Positions 19,548 to 27,355 of a stretch of DNA of 64,000 nt are shown in pieces. Where the stretch lies: positions 46,500 through 110,499 of the forward strand of contig JAKBCS010000001.1 in the NCBI GenBank assembly GCA_021807595.1, given 5' to 3'. This stretch comes from Planctomycetota bacterium. Its GTDB lineage: Bacteria > Planctomycetota > Planctomycetia > Gemmatales > Gemmataceae. Position 1 is the first letter of the stretch; every line of letters starts with the position of its first letter. A program made the position numbers and the translations under genes. A model generated the notes under the pieces. The model saw only the letters and a list, made by a program, of their open reading frames with translations, made no database searches and had not been told where the DNA came from.

Positions 19548-20178
19548 CCTCTTGCTCGGCGTCACCGGCTCGGTGGCCGCCGTAAAAACGCCGCTGCTCT
19601 ACGAGACACTGACGCGGCGCGGCCATGCGGTCACGGTCGTGGCCACGGCTGCCTCGCTGTATTTCTTCGATCCCGTCGCGTTGCCGCGCGAAGCACTCGT
19701 TCTCGACGAAGACGAATGGCCGGGGCGGCGCGAGGGACGGCGCTGGCAACGCGACGACGAGGTGTTGCACATTCGACTGCGACGAGGGGCCGACCTTCTC
19801 CTCGTCGCCCCCTTGGATGCCAATACACTCGCCAAGTTTGCCAATGGCTTGGCCGACAACTGTTTGACTTGCGCCTGGCGCGCCTGGGAGCCGAGTAGAC
19901 CCATCGCCTTGGCTCCGGCGATGAACACCCTGATGTGGCAGCATCCGGCGACGGCGCGTCATTTGCGACAAATAGCTTCTGACATCGGTGTAAATCCGCC
20001 GGACGGCCTGTCGCTCGACAAAATGCTCGTTTGGATCAACGGATGTCTCGGTCGATTGGCTATTGTTGAGCCAGAGGATCGTCGCTTGGCCTGCGGCGAT
20101 GTCGGCGTTGGGGCGATGGCGAGCGTCGAAGCCATCGCCGATCGGGTGCAACAAATTCTCGACGAACGCATCGCTTGA
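19540..20178 (+). CDS. coaC: Phosphopantothenoylcysteine decarboxylase (CoaC-type, eukaryote-like)
   Basis: A 212-residue flavoprotein that decarboxylates phosphopantothenoylcysteine to phosphopantetheine. The N-terminus LLGVTGSVAAVKTPLLYE is the FMN-binding start. VLHIRLRRGADLLLVAPLDA carries the expected catalytic His, and NTLAKFANGLADNCLTCAWR plus PAMNTLMWQHP give the substrate-clamp motif. ACGDVGVGAMAS near the end matches the cysteine-containing flap. These segments resemble the stand-alone eukaryotic PPCDC/HAL3 proteins more than the N-half of bacterial CoaBC. There is an extra stretch of about 20 residues before the flap. It overlaps coaB and is surely co-translated. Confidence 0.9.
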   Translation: MANLLLGVTGSVAAVKTPLLYETLTRRGHAVTVVATAASLYFFDPVALPREALVLDEDEWPGRREGRRWQRDDEVLHIRLRRGADLLLVAPLDANTLAKFANGLADNCLTCAWRAWEPSRPIALAPAMNTLMWQHPATARHLRQIASDIGVNPPDGLSLDKMLVWINGCLGRLAIVEPEDRRLACGDVGVGAMASVEAIADRVQQILDERIA

Positions 20179-20202
20179 CACCTTGCGGACGCATCGTCTA
20201 AT
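20175..20202 (+). promoter_or_regulatory. Candidate sigma70-type promoter for the HEAT-repeat gene
   Basis: TTGACA at 20175-20180 (overlapping the coaC stop) is followed after 16 bases by TCTAAT at 20197-20202. It lies 45 bases upstream of the next ATG. The context CTTGACACCTTG is identical to that of the promoter candidate upstream of tex. Confidence 0.5.
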
Positions 20203-20246
20203 CTACATATGCCTTCACCACATCTCAGGACGCCTATCTTGGAGGA

Positions 20247-21383
20247 ATGCGATTTATGTCTGGAAGTGGGAGATTCCGTGTTTTCCTCTCCACTCTGTGT
20301 GCGACAGTCGCGCTCGATGCTTGGGCGAATGTCGTTTCGGCTCAGTGCGCACACGGCGGCGGAATGGGATCGCGCATGTCGCCGGGACTGGCCGGGCAGC
20401 AAATGATGCTGCAACGACAATTGATGCAGCAGCAACAGTTGATGCAACAGGTTCAGCTTCAACAACAGTTACAAACGGTCCAGCTCGATCGGCAGGTCCG
20501 CGATCTGGTGAAAGATGGACCGGGAGCGATTGAGGCAGCTCTGAAGGATCCGAACCCGGAGACGCGCCTTACCGCCGTCCTTGCCCTCGTCAAGAACGAT
20601 CCGTCGCGATTGGAAGATTTACTCGCCCGGCTGACCGACGATGCCGACATCGTTCGACAGGCGGCGCGGCGGGCCTTGATAAGCCTCAGCACGACCCGCG
20701 ACGGCAAAGCGAATAAGCGTCGCAGCGTCGATTTCGGCCCCGCGTCGAACGCCAGCCACACGGCACAACGTACCGCCGTGCGGAAATGGCAATCGTGGTT
20801 CGAGCGTCAAAAGAAGAACGAAGAGGCGCTCAAGACCATCGCAGCCAAGCCGGTCAAGCCCGTGGCCCGCCCCGCGGCTCCTCCCAAAGACTTGCTCGTC
20901 GCTCCGGCGGTCGTCGCCGAGGATGGTGAGAAATTAACGAAGGAGTTGGTAGATGCGACACCGACGCGGCGCGACCAAGTGTTGGCCAAGCTGCGCGACG
21001 GAAAGGGGGCGGTTTATACGGAGGCGCTGGCGGAATCCATTCCCCAGCTAACCGGCCCGGCGCTCGCCCAGGCGCGCGAGGCGTTGACCGAACGCCTCAC
21101 TCGCATGACCATCGCCACGCTGCGCGACAAATTGGACGATGAAAACCCCGAAGTACGTCGAGCCGCAGCGCTTGCCGTGGCCATGAAAGAGACCGACGCG
21201 CTGATCGCGGATTTAATCGTGATGCTCGAAGATCCGGAACCGGCCGTGCCGCCTGCGGCCCGTGCCGCCCTCAAGAGCCTGACGAACCAGGATTTCGGTT
21301 CGGTTTCCCAAGGCGATGTCGCCGAACGGCAGCGCGCGTTGGCCGCATGGAAGGCGTGGGGACGGAAGCAGAGTGGATTGTAA
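20247..21383 (+). CDS. Secreted HEAT-repeat protein with Gln/Met-rich segment
   Basis: A 378-residue protein. A signal peptide-like start (FRVFLSTLCATVALDAWANV) is followed by a low-complexity region of Gln, Met and Leu (QRQLMQQQQLMQQVQLQQQL). Two clusters of HEAT-type helical repeats come next: ETRLTAVLALVKNDPSRLED, then NPEVRRAAALAVAMKETDAL. The last repeat is followed by a basic tail. Such repeats mediate protein contacts, and no enzyme motif is present. GGAGG lies just upstream of the ATG. The gene ends at a hairpin shared with the opposing phosphatase gene. Confidence 0.8.
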   Translation: MRFMSGSGRFRVFLSTLCATVALDAWANVVSAQCAHGGGMGSRMSPGLAGQQMMLQRQLMQQQQLMQQVQLQQQLQTVQLDRQVRDLVKDGPGAIEAALKDPNPETRLTAVLALVKNDPSRLEDLLARLTDDADIVRQAARRALISLSTTRDGKANKRRSVDFGPASNASHTAQRTAVRKWQSWFERQKKNEEALKTIAAKPVKPVARPAAPPKDLLVAPAVVAEDGEKLTKELVDATPTRRDQVLAKLRDGKGAVYTEALAESIPQLTGPALAQAREALTERLTRMTIATLRDKLDDENPEVRRAAALAVAMKETDALIADLIVMLEDPEPAVPPAARAALKSLTNQDFGSVSQGDVAERQRALAAWKAWGRKQSGL

Positions 21384-21400
21384 AGTCTTGGCTTCTTTCT

Positions 21401-21425
21401 CGTTCCCAGACTCCCTCTGGGAACG
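21401..21425. terminator. Hairpin between convergent genes
   Basis: CGTTCCCAGA at 21401-21410 pairs perfectly with TCTGGGAACG at 21416-21425 across a five-base loop. It lies 18 bases after the HEAT gene stop and 12 bases before the phosphatase gene end, so it could stop transcription from both sides. There is no T-run, and it resembles a dispersed hairpin repeat. Confidence 0.55.
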
Positions 21426-21436
21426 AGGGAGGCGTC

Positions 21437-22684
21437 CTAGACACAACGGACAACCGCGACGGTGCAATTGTCGCTGCCGCCTGCTTGGTTGGCCAATTCG
21501 ACGAGGCGCGAGGCCAGAGCGGAGGCGGAAGAACCGGCCTTGGCAATGGTCTCGCCGAGGACAAGGTTGTCCACATGCGCTTGCAATCCATCGCTGCTGG
21601 CCACAAGCCAATCGCCGGGCTTTAGAATCAACTCATAGCTTCCCGGTTCGATAAGCGCATATTTGCCGATCGCTTGGGCCACCTCACTGCGACGGGGATG
21701 TTTAGCTGCTTCTTCCGGCGTCAGTTGTCCCAATTCGACCATGCGCGCCACCAAGGTTTGATCGACCGTCACTTGCCGCAAGTTTCCGGTGCGCCAGTGA
21801 TAGACGCGGCAATCTCCCACCAAGCAGATCGACGTTCGACCGTCCCAGATCAATAGGGCCACGGCCGTCGAACCCATCCCCTTGCAAGCAGTATTCTCCT
21901 GAGCCGCCTCACGCACCACACGATTGGCTTCGCGGAGAGCGTTCGACAAGATCTCGGCGAGGTCTGGAACTGCAGGGGCGGTCTGCGTCATGACCTCCGT
22001 TACCAAGGGGGTCAACGCGCCACAGAGAACGCGAACGACGAGGCCGCTGGCCTTGTCGCCGGAGGCATGGCCGCCCATGCCGTCGGCCACGACGATCGCG
22101 GCGACATCGTGCCGTTCTTCCCGATTGCTCCAACTCCACTGTTGCACGAGGAGACTATCTTCATTGCGATCGCGCAATCGGCCCGGCGAGGTAGCGCTGC
22201 CGACGAGGAGACGGCGCGGAGTGGTGGCAGCGCGCTTGGGGACAGGAGGTTTCACCGGCTCGACCTCGACAACCTCCTCCGGCTCCTTGAGCAACTCGAC
22301 AGAAATCTCCTCCTCGGGCACTAGCCCACTCTCGGCGTCAAACTCGAATGTGGTGAGGAAACTCTGCTCGATCTCTTCGGCGGCGCGAACATCTTCGAGC
22401 CAATCCGGCTGGACGGTCTCGCTCGACTTCCCAGCCGATTTCGACTCGGTCTGGACGGCGTTTCGGATGTCGTCCAACCAAGCGGGTTTCTTGTCGAGGA
22501 CGACCGGCATTGACGCGAAATCGAGAGCGCACCGAGCCTCAATGGCCTCACTTTGTTGGCGTCCCTCCGGCCAGATCCAATCGGTTCCATCAAGTCCTCC
22601 TTTCGACGCCAAGTCGCGCAGCGCGGCCGTTGTCACCGGCCCCAGGGTCTTGCCGCCGTGTGTGTAATACCAGCGGTCGATCAT
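21437..22684 (-). CDS. PP2C-family Ser/Thr phosphatase with N-terminal GYF_2 domain
   Basis: A 415-residue cytoplasmic protein. The N-terminus (residues 1-60, WYYTHGGKTLGPVTTAALRD) is a GYF_2-type domain, usually a proline-peptide binder. An acidic linker follows. From about residue 160 a full PP2C phosphatase is visible: SPGRLRDRNEDSLLV, VVADGMGGHASGDKAS, GMGSTAVALLIW, LVGDCRVYHWR, SSDGLQAHVD and GGSDNCTVAVV. All metal-binding Asp positions appear present. It is the last gene of the minus-strand VWA-PP2C-kinase cluster, 162 bases after the broken kinase gene, and probably reverses phosphorylation by that kinase. Confidence 0.92.
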   Translation of the reverse strand: MIDRWYYTHGGKTLGPVTTAALRDLASKGGLDGTDWIWPEGRQQSEAIEARCALDFASMPVVLDKKPAWLDDIRNAVQTESKSAGKSSETVQPDWLEDVRAAEEIEQSFLTTFEFDAESGLVPEEEISVELLKEPEEVVEVEPVKPPVPKRAATTPRRLLVGSATSPGRLRDRNEDSLLVQQWSWSNREERHDVAAIVVADGMGGHASGDKASGLVVRVLCGALTPLVTEVMTQTAPAVPDLAEILSNALREANRVVREAAQENTACKGMGSTAVALLIWDGRTSICLVGDCRVYHWRTGNLRQVTVDQTLVARMVELGQLTPEEAAKHPRRSEVAQAIGKYALIEPGSYELILKPGDWLVASSDGLQAHVDNLVLGETIAKAGSSASALASRLVELANQAGGSDNCTVAVVRCV

Positions 22685-22846
22685 GCGCCAAGCTCCTTAT
22701 CTCAAACGGTTTTCCTGCGAATTGCGCACGTCTTGGATAGCCGCGACGCGAAGCGCGTTCCCCCGCGCTCCGCTGCGCGTCGCGGCCAATCGAGTCCCTT
22801 CGTCGTCTGCAACCCGAAAAGAAAAAGGCTCTGAACTGTCACGATG

Positions 22847-24032
22847 CTACTTTTCGGCTACGCGCCTTATCGTCGCCCACTTCAGTTCGATCGGGCTGCT
22901 GGCGGCGCTTAGGGAGACCGCATATTTGTCGACTAGATTGTCTCCGCTGCCGCTTTTGTCCAACAGCAACTTATCGTCGAGCCAAACCTTCATTCCGGAC
23001 GATGCCGCCAACCAACGCAGGATGAACGGTCTCTTCGCAGGCAGCTCCACTTCTTGCACTTTACCAAGAGTTCCAGACGATTCCGGATTGCGATCGGGAT
23101 GATAAACTTGAAGGCGATCTTTTTGGTAAACGGATCTCGGTACTCGTGGAGCGAGCCATCGCGGTAAGCTCGATGGGGTCTCTATAGTATTCCCGCGGTT
23201 TGATGCCGAACGGTGGATTGATTCGAAGCGCGTCTCCGTCGTACTTTATGTTTTCGTAAATGCCGAACGGCCACCACGGAGTTTGCAGTCCGCCGTTCTT
23301 GGCCAATACGTCGAGAGCGCGGTGGACCTCGCGCAATTTGTCGCCCTTCAACCGCCCCGCTGCCATCTGATACCAATAATCCACTTCTCGGTTATATGCC
23401 CCGGTGCGAAGCCGTTCGGGGTGCTGAAATGCCGGATGCCCCAGCTCGCCGGTTTTTGTGCCCGCCAAGGCGGGAACGCACATGCCGTCGAAGTCGATCG
23501 GCTTGACGGCCAGCGAATTCGCCGTGCTGCCGGGCACGAAAAGGACATTGCCGTGCTGCAAATCGCAGTGGGCCAGGTTCGCCTCGCGCAAGCGCTTGCC
23601 CATGCGGAGCCAGATCTGCCCCAAGGCGTTCAAGATCGGCTGCTTATCCAGATTGTCGCGGACGAACTCGTTGAGGACGAAGCCTTCGACCCATTGCATT
23701 TTCAGGATGGGATACCATTGACCTCGAATACGAATGCCCCGTTCGAGATACTGAAAGTCCACCATGAACGGAAGGTTGACCCGGCGCAGATACTTGCCGA
23801 TTTCGCCATAGCGTTCGCGCAGACCAGCCACTTCGCGAGTGAAGCACTTGACGGCCCAGTGCGAGCCGTTGGGACAGCGCACTTCGTACACATCGGCGAA
23901 GTTGCCGGAGCGCGGCATGGGAATGCCCAAGGCATTGGCGGCGGCCTCGCCCGTTTTCAGCTCGGCATCGCTGAAACTATTGTGCCGATCTTGAATCGTT
24001 TCGTTGAAATCCTGAGATAGCGGCCACCTCAT
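22847..24032 (-). pseudogene. Protein kinase gene apparently broken by two single-base deletions
   Basis: Reading from ATG 24032, the kinase fold is clear. The glycine loop SGNFADVYEV comes first, with Lys62 in WAVKCF, then the catalytic loop AHCDLQHGNVLF (Asp157) and IDFDGM (Asp180, DFD in place of DFG). After REYYRDP the frame loses sense and stops at 23061. Adding one base in the C-run (GGGG at 23175-23178 on the plus strand) and one in the A-run (TTTTT at 23120-23124) gives one continuous sensible chain. It runs HRAYRDGSLHEYRDPFTKK, DRLQVYHPDRNPESSGTLG and VQEVELPAKRPFILRWLAAS to the stop at 22847. The tail domain was not recognised. It is either a decayed gene or homopolymer sequencing error. 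Confidence 0.8.
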
Positions 24033-24064
24033 AGGGGGGCACTCCCTGGGTCGCGAAAACGATT

Positions 24065-24817
24065 TTAGAGATCGACAATTACCAACGTCGCGTCGTCGTT
24101 TCGCAGCCCTTGCCGTTGGCGGCGTTCTTCGATCCAGGCCGCGAAGGCGTCGTGCGGCTTGGTCTGCTTTAGCAGGCGTTGAATATCGTCGGCGGGCCGA
24201 CGCTGGTTTTCGGTCTGCCGCAACATCCATTCGGCCAAGGCATCGGTCATCAGCAAGAAACGATCGCCCGCTCGAGCTTTGCCGACGAGGCGTTCGACGG
24301 TTTGGGGGGTATCGTTGGAACGACCGCGCGACCCTAACAGCGGCGGTTGGTTGCCAAAATCCGAAGCGTGCGACAGAGGAAACGCTTTCATTAATTTCCC
24401 GGCACGAACGCGAAACAAGCAACTGTCGCCCACAGCCACGGCACGCCAAATGAATTCCCCCTCGTTCGTTTTCGACTTATGAAAGGCGATGCCGAGCAGC
24501 GTGGCGAAGGCTCCTTCTTCGCGTTTCTCCTCGGCGTACCACGGCAACGATCGCGGATCGACCTCCGCGGCCCAACGTTCGCGCACCGGAGTCAGCCAAT
24601 CGAGTTCGCGCCACGGTTTGCCCTCGGCGGTCACAAACCCCTCGGTCAACAATTTCGCCCACATCGAAACGAACGAGCTTTCGGATGCTCCGTCGGCCAC
24701 GGCGAAGCGGGCTTTGCCCGCATCGCCGGCGAAGGCGTCCTCGTACTCGTCGGGAGCGTTGCCACGCTTGTGCGTGTGAAAAGCGTGCCATCGCGGTGAG
24801 GAGATTCTTCTGGCCAT
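24065..24817 (-). CDS. PP2C-like phosphatase, TerY-P triad member
   Basis: A 250-residue protein of the PP2C fold in a diverged form. FAVADGASESSFVSMWAKLL replaces the classical DGMGGH segment (DGASES). AVGDSCLFRVRAGKLM, FLLMTDALAEWML and RNDDATLVIVDL give the later metal-binding strands. The start near RISSPRWHAFHTHKRGNAPD resembles PP2C proteins paired with vWA and kinase genes. It starts three bases after the VWA gene stop and ends 32 bases before the kinase start, so the three form a tight operon. Confidence 0.87.
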   Translation of the reverse strand: MARRISSPRWHAFHTHKRGNAPDEYEDAFAGDAGKARFAVADGASESSFVSMWAKLLTEGFVTAEGKPWRELDWLTPVRERWAAEVDPRSLPWYAEEKREEGAFATLLGIAFHKSKTNEGEFIWRAVAVGDSCLFRVRAGKLMKAFPLSHASDFGNQPPLLGSRGRSNDTPQTVERLVGKARAGDRFLLMTDALAEWMLRQTENQRRPADDIQRLLKQTKPHDAFAAWIEERRQRQGLRNDDATLVIVDL

Positions 24818-24820
24818 GTT

Positions 24821-25660
24821 TTACCGTACAATTTGGGCGACACGGGTGCCGATGTCGAGAAAGCGAATGACCGACACCAAGTCGGCATTGAAGACGAAGC
24901 CGCGCGCCTCGGGCTGGACCGGAGACTTAGCGGCCCGAGCGGACGCGAAGAGACGCGGCGGCAATTTACTCGACATGCGAAATAAGAGCTTGGCGAAGTT
25001 GTCCGGCAGATGCTCCTCCGCCGATGGAAACTCGATCGGCAACGCATTCGTCACCGAAAGATGCGCGTTGAACAACATCGCGTTGCCGTCGTTGCTGGCC
25101 AACTCTCGCAACGCTTGCGCGTCCGCGCGCGGGTCACCGTCGGTGGCCATGCCGTCGGTGATGTTGACGACCAACGGCGAATGACAGCTGGCGAATCGAC
25201 CGAGTAACACTTGCAGATACGGTTTGGCAGTCTTTTTCGCTTCGCACATCGGCGTTCGTCCGTTCGCCTTGGACTCGACCCAGATGGGAAATTTGAACTT
25301 CTGTTCGAGGATGCCGCCCGCGCCATCGTCTAGCTTGCGCGTCCGCTGTTCGACGCGCAGCGGATTGCCGGCAATGGCGCTTATGGGCACGAGGGTTTGT
25401 CCCGCCAATCCGCCGCCCAGCGCCGAAACGACGCTACCGACGTAGCCGATGACGCCGACGTAGAAATAATCGCGGATGCCGTCGGACTCGGCACATTTGA
25501 GGATGAGGTTTTGCAGCAAGCGATTGATGGCGTCGGCCACACCTTCGGCCTTCTGTTTCTCAACCTGTCCACCGAATGGCTCCCGCATGGAGCTGGATTG
25601 ATCGACGAGAAAGACAAAACAGGTCGGATTGGTACGAGTAATTTCAGCGGCATAGGGCAT
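24821..25660 (-). CDS. TerY-like von Willebrand A domain protein
   Basis: A 279-residue single-domain vWA protein without signal peptide. The metal-ion site begins FVFLVDQSSSMREPFGG (DxSxS), with the second site at NITDGMATDGDP. TerY-like vWA proteins act as cytoplasmic scaffolds in Ter stress-response systems. The frame continues upstream, but ATG 25660 starts the conserved domain (PYAAEITRTNPTCFVFL). It is the first gene of the minus-strand vWA - PP2C - kinase - GYF/PP2C operon. The gap upstream to the DUF1501 gene is about 200 bases. Confidence 0.9.
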   Translation of the reverse strand: MPYAAEITRTNPTCFVFLVDQSSSMREPFGGQVEKQKAEGVADAINRLLQNLILKCAESDGIRDYFYVGVIGYVGSVVSALGGGLAGQTLVPISAIAGNPLRVEQRTRKLDDGAGGILEQKFKFPIWVESKANGRTPMCEAKKTAKPYLQVLLGRFASCHSPLVVNITDGMATDGDPRADAQALRELASNDGNAMLFNAHLSVTNALPIEFPSAEEHLPDNFAKLLFRMSSKLPPRLFASARAAKSPVQPEARGFVFNADLVSVIRFLDIGTRVAQIVR

Positions 25661-25859
25661 GGGGCAACCCTTTTCGTCGGGGTTATCGATCCAGAAACAG
25701 CTCGCGCTCCCAATGAAATGAGTGTAACCGGAGCAGAGATGCGATGGAAGGGGGAAGACAAATCGTATTCCGTTCATTGGGATCCCGGTGTCAGCGGCAA
25801 CATCCCGCGCGCTCGAAATCTTCGGCGGCGGCCGGGCATCTCCTCCGGTCGATGGGACA

Positions 25860-27287
25860 TCATGCCAGTACGCCCTCGATAACTTTCCCCGCCACATCGG
25901 TAAGGCGGAAGTTTCGCCCTTGAGTAGGAAACGTCAGTCGCTCGTGATCGATGCCCAGAAGATGGAGGATCGTGGCGTGCAGATCGTTGACGTGAACCAC
26001 CTTTTCGACGGCGTTGTAGCCGAATTCATCGGTTGCCCCATAAGTGACGCCTCCCTTGATGCCACCGCCCGCCAGCCACATGGAAAAGCCTTTGATGTGA
26101 TGGTCGCGGCCATTGCCCTGCGCCATCGGAGTGCGGCCAAACTCGCCGCCCCAGATCACCAGCGTCGAGTCGAGCAGGCCGCGCCGCTTCAGATCTTTTA
26201 GTAGCGCCGCCATCGCTTGGTCCACTTCCTTGGCCACTTTCTGAATGTCGTTCTTGATTCCGCCGTGGTGGTCCCAGTCGCGGTGATAGAGTTGAATGAA
26301 GCGGACGCCGCGCTCGGCCAGCCTTCGGGCCAAAAGGCAGTTGGCGGCGAACGAGCCGTCGCCTCCTTTGGTCCCGTACAAATCGAGCGTCTCCTTCGTC
26401 TCGCCCGAAAGGTCCATCAGACCTGGCACGCTCGATTGCATTCGGAAGGCCATCTCGTACTGGCTGATGCGCGTGGCAATTTCCGGATCGTCCACTCGCT
26501 CGTTGAAGAGTTGGTTCAAACTCTGGGAGGCATCGACGATGTCGCGCTGTTTGTCGGCGGAGACGCCGTCTGGACTTTTGACGTAGAGAACCGGATCGCC
26601 TTTGCTGTGAAAATGTACCCCTTGGAAGCTGCCGGGAAGGAAGCCGCTGTGCCACTGTCGTTGGGCGATGGGCTGCTGCTGTCCCGAAGCCCCCGTCGAA
26701 GTGAGGACGATGAAGCCGGGAAGATTCTCACAATCGCTGCCGAGGCCGTACCACACCCACGAACCGGCGCTGGGACGGCCCGAAATCGTCGTGCCGGTAT
26801 TCATCAGTGTATGGGCAGGGTCGTGGTTGATCGCGTTGGTGTGCAGCGAGCGGACGATGGCGAGATCGTCTGCTACTTCGGCCAATCGAGGGAAGATCGA
26901 GGAAATTTCCTGTCCCGATTTGCCGCATTTCTTGAAGTCGTGTTGCGGCGCGAGACAGTTGAGCTTCGCTCCTTGGAGTTGAGCGATCGGCTGGCCTTTG
27001 GTAATCGATTCGGGCATCGGCTTGCCGCTCATCTTGGCCAACATCGGCTTGTAGTCGAACGTCTCCAAATGCGAGGGGCCGCCGGCCATGTACAACCAGA
27101 TGACGCGCTTGACCTTCGGCGCGCGATGCAGCGGATTGATGACACCGTTCCAGCGTTGCACCTTGCCGCCGTCTCCTCCGCGCAGCAGCCCTGGATCGAG
27201 GAGTGAGGCTAGAGCGAGCGAGCCCAGTCGGCAAGCGGACTGTCCGAGGAAAGCACGGCGATTGACGCGGTCGACAAAGGAGTTCAT
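25860..27287 (-). CDS. DUF1501 protein (sulfatase-fold-like, Tat-exported)
   Basis: A 475-residue protein of the planctomycete DUF1501 family. The N-terminus RRAFLGQSACRLGSLALASL is a twin-arginine-like signal, with VNRR just before it. Typical family segments include WLYMAGGPSHLETFDYKP, a His/Asn/Asp-rich core (RSLHTNAINHDPAHTLMNTG) and WGGEFGRTPMAQGNGRDHH, followed by a membrane-free C-terminus. The fold is related to alkaline phosphatase/sulfatase, but the substrate is unknown. It is 68 bases downstream of the DUF1553 gene on the same strand, the standard pairing. An upstream extension of the frame is not supported. Confidence 0.93.
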   Translation of the reverse strand: MNSFVDRVNRRAFLGQSACRLGSLALASLLDPGLLRGGDGGKVQRWNGVINPLHRAPKVKRVIWLYMAGGPSHLETFDYKPMLAKMSGKPMPESITKGQPIAQLQGAKLNCLAPQHDFKKCGKSGQEISSIFPRLAEVADDLAIVRSLHTNAINHDPAHTLMNTGTTISGRPSAGSWVWYGLGSDCENLPGFIVLTSTGASGQQQPIAQRQWHSGFLPGSFQGVHFHSKGDPVLYVKSPDGVSADKQRDIVDASQSLNQLFNERVDDPEIATRISQYEMAFRMQSSVPGLMDLSGETKETLDLYGTKGGDGSFAANCLLARRLAERGVRFIQLYHRDWDHHGGIKNDIQKVAKEVDQAMAALLKDLKRRGLLDSTLVIWGGEFGRTPMAQGNGRDHHIKGFSMWLAGGGIKGGVTYGATDEFGYNAVEKVVHVNDLHATILHLLGIDHERLTFPTQGRNFRLTDVAGKVIEGVLA

Positions 27288-27355
27288 GGCTTTTTCTCTC
27301 GCAGTAGAGCCGGTTTGCCGCGACCCGATGAGGGGACGCGCTCGAAACCAAAACG

